34,605 nt of DNA. Origin: CAVQGZ01 sp964400785. GTDB taxonomy: Bacteria > Actinomycetota > Actinomycetes > Jiangellales > Jiangellaceae. The stretch covers positions 1 through 34,605 of the forward strand of contig CAYNWB010000023.1 of NCBI GenBank assembly GCA_964400785.1. Direction: 5' to 3'. A program made the position numbers and the translations under genes. The notes beneath the pieces were generated by a model. It did not search any database, was not told where the DNA came from, and saw only the letters and a program-made list of their open reading frames with translations. Below, piece by piece: positions 1 to 6,885 of this stretch. How positions within the stretch are numbered: the first letter of the stretch is position 1; each line of letters begins with the position of its first letter.

Positions 1-90
1 CGCTCGGCGGCTCGGCGCTGACGCAGCTCCCGCCGCCGGTCATCAAGATGGGCGTCGGCGCCTTCATCCTGTGGAGCCTCGCCACGAAGC
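1..90 (+). other. Suspected foreign fragment at the contig's left edge, membrane-protein-like
   Basis: On the plus strand, codons starting at position 3 read as a hydrophobic segment ending in LPPPVIKMGVGAFILWSL. This looks like a transmembrane stretch, loosely reminiscent of TauE/SafE-family permeases. On the minus strand the continuation of smc through the same bases is rich in Pro, Gly, Ser and Cys and loses the charged heptad character of the SMC arm. I infer a chimeric junction somewhere near 85-105. Both readings have G/C at every third position, so composition cannot decide. The family assignment is weak. Confidence 0.35.
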
Positions 91-2761
91 CGCCGCGGGC
101 CGCGGCCGCGTCCACCCTGTCCCGATCGTCGCGCGCCCGTTCCAGCGCAGTCGTCACGCGACGCGACAGCTGGTCGGCGTGCTGCGCCACCCACGCAGCG
201 ACGACCGCCTGCTGCTGGGCGCGGGCGTAGTGCTCCAGCGCCGCCGCGCGGTCCTCACGGATGCGCCGGGCCTGCCGGGTCAGCGCGTCGACGCGTGCGC
301 GCGCGGTGCGCAGACGCTCCTCGGCGGTGCGCAGGTCCAGGCGTGCCTGCACCTCGCTCTGGCGGCCCTGCCGAGCCCGCTCCGCGAGCGGCTCCAGCAC
401 CGACTGCGGATCGTCGGGCTCGGCCTGGGCCTCGGCCACCGCCCGCCGCGCCTGCTCGAGCCGTTCCTGCAGGTCGGCGAGCTGCTGGGACTGCTCGGCC
501 AGCCGGCCCTGCAGGTGCTCCATCGAGCGCACCAGGCGCTGCGACTCCGCCTCGGCCGAGCGCATCTCGTGGCCGAGGCTGCCGAGCCGTTCGGCGACGG
601 CGGCGAGCTGCGCATCGGACTGGTGCAGGGCCGAGAGCGCCTGGTCGAGGCGCCGGGTGCGCTCCTCGAGCACCGCCTGCAGGCCCGAGCGGGAGAACCG
701 AGCCTGCTCCAGCTCACGCTCGGCGCCGGCGGCGCGGTCGCGGGCCTGCTCCAGGTCGGCCTGCAGCTCCACCCTGGTGCCGCCCGCGGGTCCACCCACA
801 GCGACGTGCCGCGAGAGAAGGGTGCCGTCCGGGCTGACCGCGACGACGCCGTCGACCTCGCTCACCAGTGCCCGTGCCTGCGCCAGGTCGGCGACCAGCA
901 CGGTCGGCCCGACGACCGCTGAGACCGCTGCGTGCAGCGACCGTGGCGCCGACACGGTCTGCACGAGGTAGCGCAGGCCAGGCGGCAGTGCGGGCCACGT
1001 CGGGTCAGGGTGCACGGCCGTGGCGTCGGTGTGGTCAGGCAGACCCGCCGTGGCGACGAGCAGAACCGCCCGCCCCAGCTGCTCGGATGCCGCCCCGGCC
1101 AGCAGGTCGACCGCGTCGCTCAGCCCGACCGCCACCGCGGCGTCGGCGACCTCGCCCAGGGTGGCCGCCACGGCGGTCTGGGCGCCGGGCTCGATGGCCA
1201 GAGATGCCGCCAACGTGCCGCGCAGCGAGCCGGCCGTGGCGTCGTCCGCGAGCAGCGCCGCCGTGGCATCGGGGCGCCCCAGGGCACGGGTGAGCGCGTC
1301 GATGCTGCTGGTGGCGGCTGCCCGGTCACGCTCGGCCCGGCGCTCGCGCTCAGCCGCCTGCTCGAGGTCGCGACGGGCCTGCTCGACCGCGTGCTCCGCC
1401 GCGGCATGCTCGGCGTCGAGATCCTCCTCGCCCGCTGTCATGCCGCCGACACCGGACTCGAGCGCCTGGAAGTCCGCGCGTGCCTGCTGGGCGCGCGCCG
1501 CCGCATCGGTCTGTGCGTCCTGCAGCCGAGTGAGCTCGTCCCGGCCGGCGGACAGGGCGCTGGACAGGCTCTGCACCTGGGACGACAGCCGTGACGCCGT
1601 GGCGGCCCGGCGGGCCTGCTCCTCACGACGGTCGGCCGCCAGTCGTTCCGCGGCGGCGTGGGCCTGCTCGGCGGCCTCACGGTGCGTGACGGCGTCGGCC
1701 AGACGGTCCGACGCCCGCTGCACGAGTGCGGTGAGCTCGTCGACCTCAGCGCCGGTCTGCGCAGCCTCGGCCTCCACGGCGGCCGGGTCCGGCCCCGTAT
1801 CCAGGTCGGGCGCCGCCTGCCACCGGGACGACCGGTCGACAGCGAGTGCGATCGTCCCCTCGACACGCTCTGCCAGCGCCGCCAGGGTCGTCACCGTGGC
1901 GGCGCGCGTGGACGTCTGCTCGGACTCCAAGCGTTCGGCCTCGTCGGACTGCGCCAGCTGGTCGGTCAGCGCGTCCAGCTCTGCCTGCAGCTCTGTGCGG
2001 CGGTCGAGCAGCTGCGATCGCACCTGGTCGTCGCGGGCCACCTCAGCGTCCAGCCGCACCAGGTCGTCCGCGAGCAGGCGCAGACGGGCGTCTCGCACCT
2101 CGGCCTGCACGCCGGCCGCTCGTCGGGCGGCTTCGGCCTGACGGGCCAGCGGGGTGAGCTGTCGGCGCAGCTCGGCGGTGAGGTCGGCCAACCGCGCCAT
2201 GTTGGCGGCGGTGGCGTCCAGCTTGCGCAGCGCCTTCTCCTTGCGCTTGCGATGCTTGAGCACGCCGGCCGCCTCCTCGACCAGGCCGCGACGCACCTCG
2301 GGCGTGGCGTGCAGCACCGTGTCGAGCTGGCCCTGGCCGACGATGACGTGCATCTCGCGGCCGATCCCGGAGTCGGCGAGCAGCTCGGTGACGTCGAGCA
2401 GTCGACACGCCTGGCCGTTGATGGCGTACTCCGACGACCCGTTGCGGAACAGCGTGCGGCGGATGGTCACCTCGGCCGCGTCGGTGGGCAGCGCACGATC
2501 GGAGTTGTCGATGGTGAGCACGACCTCGGCCCGACCCAGCGCGGGACGTCCCGGTGTGCCCGCGAAGATCACGTCGGACATGGCACCGCCACGCAGGCTC
2601 TTGGCGCCCTGCTCCCCCATCACCCAGGCCAGCGCGTCCACGACGTTCGACTTGCCCGAGCCGTTCGGACCCACGACACACGTGATGCCGGGCTCGAACT
2701 GCAGGGTCGTGGAGGACGCGAACGACTTGAAGCCCCGCAGCGTGAGGGTCTTCAGATGCAC
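1..2761 (-). CDS. smc: Chromosome segregation ATPase SMC, C-terminal part missing (runs off the window)
   Basis: SMC forms the ring-shaped ATPase that, with ScpA and ScpB, loads at parS and organises newly replicated origins. The start is a GTG at 2761 giving MHLKTLTLRGFKSF, the canonical SMC N-terminus. Walker A GPNGSGKSN lies at residues 31-39, followed by the ALAWVMGEQGAKSLRGG stretch. A first coiled-coil arm rich in Glu, Arg and Ala runs to about residue 500. A hinge domain lies at about 505-655, and the return arm follows. About 920 codons are visible; actinobacterial SMCs are near 1,190 residues, so the Walker B/signature head lies beyond position 1. There is no stop in frame. The last 30 or so codons at positions 1-90 may not belong to smc (see the edge fragment). 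It is preceded by a small coiled-coil gene and the acylphosphatase gene, an order common in actinobacteria. Confidence 0.95.
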   Translation of the reverse strand, partial: MHLKTLTLRGFKSFASSTTLQFEPGITCVVGPNGSGKSNVVDALAWVMGEQGAKSLRGGAMSDVIFAGTPGRPALGRAEVVLTIDNSDRALPTDAAEVTIRRTLFRNGSSEYAINGQACRLLDVTELLADSGIGREMHVIVGQGQLDTVLHATPEVRRGLVEEAAGVLKHRKRKEKALRKLDATAANMARLADLTAELRRQLTPLARQAEAARRAAGVQAEVRDARLRLLADDLVRLDAEVARDDQVRSQLLDRRTELQAELDALTDQLAQSDEAERLESEQTSTRAATVTTLAALAERVEGTIALAVDRSSRWQAAPDLDTGPDPAAVEAEAAQTGAEVDELTALVQRASDRLADAVTHREAAEQAHAAAERLAADRREEQARRAATASRLSSQVQSLSSALSAGRDELTRLQDAQTDAAARAQQARADFQALESGVGGMTAGEEDLDAEHAAAEHAVEQARRDLEQAAERERRAERDRAAATSSIDALTRALGRPDATAALLADDATAGSLRGTLAASLAIEPGAQTAVAATLGEVADAAVAVGLSDAVDLLAGAASEQLGRAVLLVATAGLPDHTDATAVHPDPTWPALPPGLRYLVQTVSAPRSLHAAVSAVVGPTVLVADLAQARALVSEVDGVVAVSPDGTLLSRHVAVGGPAGGTRVELQADLEQARDRAAGAERELEQARFSRSGLQAVLEERTRRLDQALSALHQSDAQLAAVAERLGSLGHEMRSAEAESQRLVRSMEHLQGRLAEQSQQLADLQERLEQARRAVAEAQAEPDDPQSVLEPLAERARQGRQSEVQARLDLRTAEERLRTARARVDALTRQARRIREDRAAALEHYARAQQQAVVAAWVAQHADQLSRRVTTALERARDDRDRVDAAAARGGFVARLHRMKAPTPILMTGGGSCVSAEPPS

Positions 2762-2837
2762 GCGCGCGAGGCTATCCCCCGCACCCGGCGGGGCAGGGGG
2801 CGACGCGCGGGGCTCGGCGTGTCGGGCCGAGCCGGGG

Positions 2838-3029
2838 CTAGACCAGGGCCGCCTCGACCGCAACGTCCTCGACGGGGGCTGCGGCGACGACGGCCGGGTG
2901 TGCGGCGAGCTCGGCCTCGAGCAGCAGCACTCGTGCCTCGAGCTGGGCGACACGCTGGCGCAGCGCCCGCACCTCGGCGGCCGCGACGGGGTCGGGAGCA
3001 ACGAAATGGCCGACGAGAGCCTTGGCCAC
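2838..3029 (-). CDS. Small conserved actinobacterial coiled-coil protein
   Basis: This 63-residue protein starts MAKALVGHFVAPDP and then has a short coiled coil (LRQRVAQLEARVLLLEAEL, about residues 25-43) and an acidic Ala/Val tail. Small proteins of this kind, beginning MAKALLGxVGxxDP, are found beside smc in other actinobacteria from memory; no function is established that I know of. The GTG start at 3029 has a good GGAGG ribosome site 7 bases upstream, and no other start fits. It lies 76 bases upstream of smc and is probably co-transcribed with it. It has no signal peptide or membrane segment. Confidence 0.75.
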   Translation of the reverse strand: MAKALVGHFVAPDPVAAAEVRALRQRVAQLEARVLLLEAELAAHPAVVAAAPVEDVAVEAALV

Positions 3030-3099
3030 GTCACGCCTCCAGGTTCATGGGTCGCCACCGAGCGCTGGGCCCGGTGTGTGGTGGTGCAGGGATGGGTCC

Positions 3100-3128
3100 A
3101 GGGTCCCACTCCCCATCCACCAGGTCAA
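3100..3128 (-). promoter_or_regulatory. Candidate sigma-A-type promoter for the small protein and smc
   Basis: On the minus strand TTGACC (3123-3128) is separated by 17 bases from GACCCT (3100-3105). The -35 matches well. The -10 keeps only the A2 and T6 positions of the actinobacterial TANNNT consensus. It lies in the 114-base gap between the acylphosphatase gene and the small protein, where nothing else is visible. Confidence 0.35.
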
Positions 3129-3143
3129 ACATGAGCAGGGGGC

Positions 3144-3434
3144 TCAGCCGACGTCGAACCCGGTGGTGCCGGTCGGCTGCTCCCACCGCGTCTGCACGTC
3201 GTCCACACGCGCCGACGGGGGACCCGTGCGCAGCTCGAGCAGCAGGGTGTCGACCGCGGCACGGGTGCCCTCGGCCTGCACTCGCACGCGTCCGTCGGGC
3301 AGGTTCACCGCGCTCCCGCACAGGCCGAGAGTCTGCGCCCGATGCCTCGTCCACCAGCGAAAACCGACGGCTTGGACACGACCCGAGACGTGCGCTACGA
3401 CGCGTACCCGGTCGCTCGCGGACGGCGTTGGCAT
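3144..3434 (-). CDS. acyP: Acylphosphatase
   Basis: This 96-residue enzyme hydrolyses acyl phosphates in the cytoplasm. The family signature appears as GRVQAVGFRWW (usual form GxVQGVGFR) with the phosphate-binding Arg, and NLPDGRVRVQAEG supplies the catalytic Asn. The usual Gly after VQ is Ala here, and the following WVRN-type segment is LCGSAVN, so it is a slightly divergent member. I chose the ATG at 3434; a TTG three codons upstream is possible. The start overlaps the end of mutM by 40 bases in another frame and has no obvious ribosome site, so translation is probably coupled to mutM. Confidence 0.85.
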   Translation of the reverse strand: MPTPSASDRVRVVAHVSGRVQAVGFRWWTRHRAQTLGLCGSAVNLPDGRVRVQAEGTRAAVDTLLLELRTGPPSARVDDVQTRWEQPTGTTGFDVG

Positions 3435-4267
3435 CGAGGACAAGTGTATGACGACCGGTTCATGAAGGGGTCACGACGGATGGGGGTGCCACAGCGAGCG
3501 CACGGCTGCCCGGCCCTGCCGTAGGCATGCAGGTCGGCGGCGAACCATCCCGACTCCCCGTTCACGTTGACGTAGAGGGAGTCGAAGCTGGTGCCACCGG
3601 CGGCGACGGCGTCAGCCAGGACGCCGCGCACCGCGGCCAGCAGCTGGCCCACCTGCCCGGGACGCATGGTCGAGCACGACCGGTCGAAGTGCGTCCGCGC
3701 ACGCCACAGGGCCTCGTCGGCGTAGATGTTGCCGATGCCCGAGACGAGGGTCTGGTCGAGCAGGGCACGCTTGACCCCACAGCGGCGCGACCGCAGGCGT
3801 CTGGAGAACCGCGAGGCGTCGAACGCCGGCTCGAGCGGGTCGGGGGCGATGTGCGCGATCACCGCGGGCACCCGTCCGTAGGCCGACTCCGTGAGGTCGC
3901 TGACCAGCAGCCCCCCGAAGGTCCGCTGGTCGACGAAGTGCATCGCGCGCTCACCGTCGCCGAACGTGATCCGCGCCCGCAGGTGTGGCGAGTCCGGCCT
4001 GCCGGGGTCAGGCAGCAGCAGCTGTCCGCTCATGCCCAGGTGCGCCACGAGGGCGCTGTCGTCGTCGAGGACGAACCAGAGGTACTTGCCGCGCCGGCGG
4101 ACGTCGGACACGAGGCGACCGACGAGTCGGGCACCGAAGTCGCCCGCTCCCCCCGGATGGCGCCGCACCGCCCGGTCGTGCAGCACCTCGACCTGCGCGA
4201 CCCGCCGACCCGGGACGTAGGTGGACAGGCCCCGACGGACGGTCTCGACCTCGGGCAGCTCAGGCAC
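3395..4267 (-). CDS. mutM: Formamidopyrimidine-DNA glycosylase (MutM/Fpg)
   Basis: This base-excision-repair glycosylase/AP lyase removes 8-oxoguanine and FaPy lesions. The GTG start at 4267 gives the N-terminus PELPEVETVRRGL, in which Pro2 (after Met removal) is the catalytic nucleophile and Glu3 the general acid, so the start is fixed by function. HLGMSGQL and the helix-two-turn-helix region follow. The C-terminal zinc finger is CARCGTPI...CPRC. Length is 290 residues, normal for the family. An open frame extends upstream of 4267, but that would bury the catalytic proline. Its start overlaps the end of rnc by 8 bases and its end overlaps acyP by 40 bases, so this is a tightly coupled operon. 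Confidence 0.95.
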   Translation of the reverse strand: MPELPEVETVRRGLSTYVPGRRVAQVEVLHDRAVRRHPGGAGDFGARLVGRLVSDVRRRGKYLWFVLDDDSALVAHLGMSGQLLLPDPGRPDSPHLRARITFGDGERAMHFVDQRTFGGLLVSDLTESAYGRVPAVIAHIAPDPLEPAFDASRFSRRLRSRRCGVKRALLDQTLVSGIGNIYADEALWRARTHFDRSCSTMRPGQVGQLLAAVRGVLADAVAAGGTSFDSLYVNVNGESGWFAADLHAYGRAGQPCARCGTPIRRDPFMNRSSYTCPRCQRRPRATGYAS

Positions 4268-4964
4268 CTGGTGCCGCTCCGCCGTCCTCCAGGGCTCGAC
4301 ACGCCTGCTCGGCGGCCTGCTGCTCGGCCTGCTTCTTGCTCCTGCCCTGCCCGGTGCCGTGCACCTGACCGTCGACACTCACCTCGGCCCGGTACGAGCG
4401 GGCGTGGTCCGGTCCCGAGCCGGACACGACGTAGCGGGGGGCCGATCGGCGCATCTGGGCCAGCCGTTCCTGCAGGCAGGTCTTCCAGTCGGTGCCACTA
4501 CCCGGCACGGTGGCCTCGTCGATACGTGACGTCATGAGTCGCAGCACGACACCGGACGCGACGAAGAACCCGTGCTCGAGGTAGACCGCCCCGATCACGG
4601 CCTCCAGCGCGTCGGCGAGGATCGAGGCCTTGTCCCGCCCCCCGGTCAGCTCCTCGCCGTTGCCCAGCAGAAGGCAGCGGCCGAGGTCGAGCTCGCGGGC
4701 GACCTCGGCCAGGGCGACCGCGCTGACGACCCCCGAGCGTCCCTTGGCAAGCTGACCCTCGGGCGCATCGGAGTAGCGCCGGTAGAGGGCGTCGGTGACG
4801 GCGAGACCGAGAACCGAGTCACCGAGAAACTCCAGCCGCTCGTTCGTGGGCAGCCCGCCGTTCTCGAACGCGTAGGAACGGTGCGTGAGCGCCAACGTCA
4901 GCAGGGGTGCGGACACCGTCACCCCGAGCCGGTCGCACAGCTGCGCGAGCTGCTGGTCCGACAC
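4260..4964 (-). CDS. rnc: Ribonuclease III
   Basis: This double-strand-specific endoribonuclease acts in rRNA processing and mRNA decay. The catalytic signature NERLEFLGDSVLG is at about residues 41-53, and the second acidic cluster DALEAVIGAVYLEHG follows at about residues 117-131. A C-terminal double-stranded-RNA-binding domain ends in GRSKKQAEQQAAEQACRAL. Length is 234 residues. The GTG start at 4964 lies 5 bases after the rpmF stop. The order yceD-rpmF-rnc-mutM is a classic bacterial operon. Confidence 0.96.
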   Translation of the reverse strand: MSDQQLAQLCDRLGVTVSAPLLTLALTHRSYAFENGGLPTNERLEFLGDSVLGLAVTDALYRRYSDAPEGQLAKGRSGVVSAVALAEVARELDLGRCLLLGNGEELTGGRDKASILADALEAVIGAVYLEHGFFVASGVVLRLMTSRIDEATVPGSGTDWKTCLQERLAQMRRSAPRYVVSGSGPDHARSYRAEVSVDGQVHGTGQGRSKKQAEQQAAEQACRALEDGGAAPGA

Positions 4965-4969
4965 GCCGC

Positions 4970-5173
4970 TCAGGCGTCGGCGACCCGGCGGTTGTTGTAC
5001 TCGCGGAACAGGGGGGTGCCCTGCGAGTCCTCGACCACCGTCGCGCGGTGCGGGACGACCCAGGTGACGCGGCCGTTGACGACCTTCTTCTGCACCTGCG
5101 GCATCTGCGCCTTCCAGGCCGAACGACGGCTACGGGTGTTGCTGCGCGACATCTTGCGCTTCGGGACGGCCAT
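4970..5173 (-). CDS. rpmF: 50S ribosomal protein L32
   Basis: A 67-residue ribosomal protein beginning MAVPKRKMSRSNTRSRRSAW, the standard L32 N-terminus. The ATG at 5173 is one base after the yceD stop, and its ribosome site GAGGAG lies inside the yceD 3' end. It has no CxxC zinc pair (the C-terminal half has no Cys), so it is the zinc-independent form. This matters because actinobacteria often carry paralogous zinc-dependent and zinc-independent ribosomal proteins. An open frame extends upstream, but the conserved start is at 5173. Confidence 0.95.
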   Translation of the reverse strand: MAVPKRKMSRSNTRSRRSAWKAQMPQVQKKVVNGRVTWVVPHRATVVEDSQGTPLFREYNNRRVADA

Positions 5174-5174
5174 G

Positions 5175-5741
5175 TCAGTGCTCCTCGGTGATGGTCTCGG
5201 ACGTCGGGGCTGCGGAGTCGCCGGCCAGGCTGCCCAGGGCTGCCCAACGGGGGTCGACACCGTCGTCGTGGGTGTGGTCGGGCTCGTCGGCCAGTCGGGC
5301 ACCGCAGACCGGGCACAGGCCGGGGCAGTCGTCGCGGCACAGAGTCGTGGACGGCAGCGACAGGGCGATGGCGTCGCGCAGCATCGGCTCGAGGTCGAGC
5401 AGGTCACCGTCCATCACCAGCGCGTCGGCGTCCAGGTCGTCGGCCGGGTAGGCGAACAGCTCCTGCGCCTGCACCACCACCTCGCGCTCGAGCGGGTCCA
5501 GGCACCGAGCGCATTCCGCCAGCACCGGCACGACCGTGTCGAGGGTGACGAAGACACCCTCCATGACCGCCTCGAGCTGCAGGTCGACGTCCAGCTCGGT
5601 CTGCTCGGGCACCGCTGCCAGGCCCACGACCAGACCCTGTGGTGCGGGCAGCACTCGGCGCACCCGCAGGGCTGTCCCAGGGCGGCGCCCGAGCTCGTGG
5701 GTGTCGAGCACGAAGGGCGCGTGGGAGTCGAGAGTGGTCAT
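5175..5741 (-). CDS. yceD: YceD/DUF177 family protein
   Basis: This 188-residue protein belongs to the DUF177 family, whose members are encoded immediately upstream of rpmF across bacteria and are linked to 23S rRNA processing or accumulation. It shows the conserved central ECARCLDPLEREV segment (Cys pair) and a second Cys cluster, CRDDCPGLCPVCG, at about residues 135-147. The tail is acidic. It is the first gene of the yceD-rpmF-rnc-mutM-acyP operon and has its own promoter just upstream. Confidence 0.9.
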   Translation of the reverse strand: MTTLDSHAPFVLDTHELGRRPGTALRVRRVLPAPQGLVVGLAAVPEQTELDVDLQLEAVMEGVFVTLDTVVPVLAECARCLDPLEREVVVQAQELFAYPADDLDADALVMDGDLLDLEPMLRDAIALSLPSTTLCRDDCPGLCPVCGARLADEPDHTHDDGVDPRWAALGSLAGDSAAPTSETITEEH

Positions 5742-5776
5742 GGCGATGGGGGGTCGGCCAGGTGCCGAACCCGACG

Positions 5777-5806
5777 AGAATACCTGTCCGAGCCGCGCCG
5801 GGCCAA
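5777..5806 (-). promoter_or_regulatory. Promoter of the yceD-rpmF-rnc-mutM operon
   Basis: On the minus strand TTGGCC (5801-5806), an 18-base spacer, and TATTCT (5777-5782) form a good sigma-A-type promoter in the 67-base gap between coaD and yceD. A transcription start would fall near 5770, about 30 bases before the yceD ATG. Confidence 0.55.
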
Positions 5807-5808
5807 TC

Positions 5809-6291
5809 TCAGGGCGGGGCGGGCAGCCGCTGCGCGAGTCGCTGCGCGACGACGGGGGGCACGAGCTCGCTCACGTCGCCCCCGAACATGGCGACGTCGC
5901 GGATGAGGCTCGACGAGAGGTAGGAGTGCTCGGGGTTGGTGGCGACGAACAGCGTGTCGAGCTTGGACAGCCGGTGGTTCATCTGGGCCATCTGCAGCTC
6001 GTAGTCGAAGTCGGTGACGGCACGCAGACCCTTGACGACGACGGGGATGCTCTCGGCCGCGCAGAAGTCGACCAGCAGCCCGTGGAACGAGGTGACCCGC
6101 ATGTTCGGCAGGTGGCTGGTCGCCTCGGTCAGCAGCTCGATGCGCTCCTCGACGCTGAACAGGCCCTTCTTCGACCGGTTCACCAGCACGGCCACCACGA
6201 CCTCGTCGAACAGCAGGCTCGCGCGTTCGAGCACGTCGAGGTGGCCGTTGGTCACCGGGTCGAACGAACCCGGGCAGGCGCAGCGCCGCAC
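5809..6291 (-). CDS. coaD: Phosphopantetheine adenylyltransferase
   Basis: CoaD transfers AMP from ATP to 4'-phosphopantetheine, the penultimate step of coenzyme A synthesis. The nucleotidyltransferase motif PGSFDPVTNGH is at residues 7-17 (T/HxGH type). The substrate-binding KGLRAVTDFDYELQMAQMN segment is at about residues 87-105, and the ATP-site SSSLIRDVAMFGGDV is near residues 126-140. Length is 160 residues, typical. It lies 9 bases after rsmD, a very common pairing. Confidence 0.96.
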   Translation of the reverse strand: MRRCACPGSFDPVTNGHLDVLERASLLFDEVVVAVLVNRSKKGLFSVEERIELLTEATSHLPNMRVTSFHGLLVDFCAAESIPVVVKGLRAVTDFDYELQMAQMNHRLSKLDTLFVATNPEHSYLSSSLIRDVAMFGGDVSELVPPVVAQRLAQRLPAPP

Positions 6292-6300
6292 GAACCCCCC

Positions 6301-6885
6301 TCAGCCGTCGGGACGGGCGTGATCATCTGATTCGCGAAGGTACCAGAGCCGCGTCTCGCCGTACCGGCGCTCGTCCACCCGGTGCAGCCCCCGGGGCCAG
6401 CTCGGTTCCGGGTCGCGCGCGGACCGTTCGAGCACGAGCAGGGCGTCGTCGGCGAGAAGGCCGCGGTGGCGCAACGTCGCGAGCACGCCGAGCACGTCGG
6501 CGTCGGGGGTGGCGTAGGGAGGATCGGCGAGCACCAGGTCGGCCGGCCCCGGATGGGCCGCGCGGACGACCTCGGCCGCGTCACCGACGAGCACCGCAGC
6601 CCCGGTCACCCCGGTGACGTCGATGTTGCGCCGCAGGGCTGCCACCGCGTGACGGTCCCGCTCGACGAAGAAGCACCGCTGCGCGCCCCGCGACAGCGCC
6701 TCCAGGCCGAGGGCGCCGCTGCCGGCGTACAGGTCGAGCACCACCACGTCGGCCCACGACCCCAGGGCCGACGTCAGCGTGGAGAACAGCGCCTCCCGGA
6801 CGCGGTCGGACGTCGGGCGGGTCAGCGAGCCGCGCGGTACCTCGAGGCGTCGACCGCGGGCGGTGCCGGCGACGATGCGCGTCAC
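6301..6885 (-). CDS. rsmD: 16S rRNA (guanine966-N2)-methyltransferase
   Basis: RsmD methylates G966 of 16S rRNA. The protein begins MTRIVAGTARGRRLEVP, carries the SAM-binding motif LDLYAGSGALGLEALSRGA at about residues 50-68, and has the catalytic motif LADPPY typical of N2-guanine/N6-adenine methyltransferases. Length is 194 residues. The GTG start at 6885 overlaps the recG stop as GTGA, showing translational coupling, and coaD follows at once. Confidence 0.95.
   Translation of the reverse strand: MTRIVAGTARGRRLEVPRGSLTRPTSDRVREALFSTLTSALGSWADVVVLDLYAGSGALGLEALSRGAQRCFFVERDRHAVAALRRNIDVTGVTGAAVLVGDAAEVVRAAHPGPADLVLADPPYATPDADVLGVLATLRHRGLLADDALLVLERSARDPEPSWPRGLHRVDERRYGETRLWYLRESDDHARPDG

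Noticed and set aside
1658..3451. Long plus-strand open frame over smc (and others at 71-922, 932-1594)
   Set aside because: They lie in codon register opposite smc, whose translation carries the SMC motifs. No family resemblance is seen in the antisense reading.
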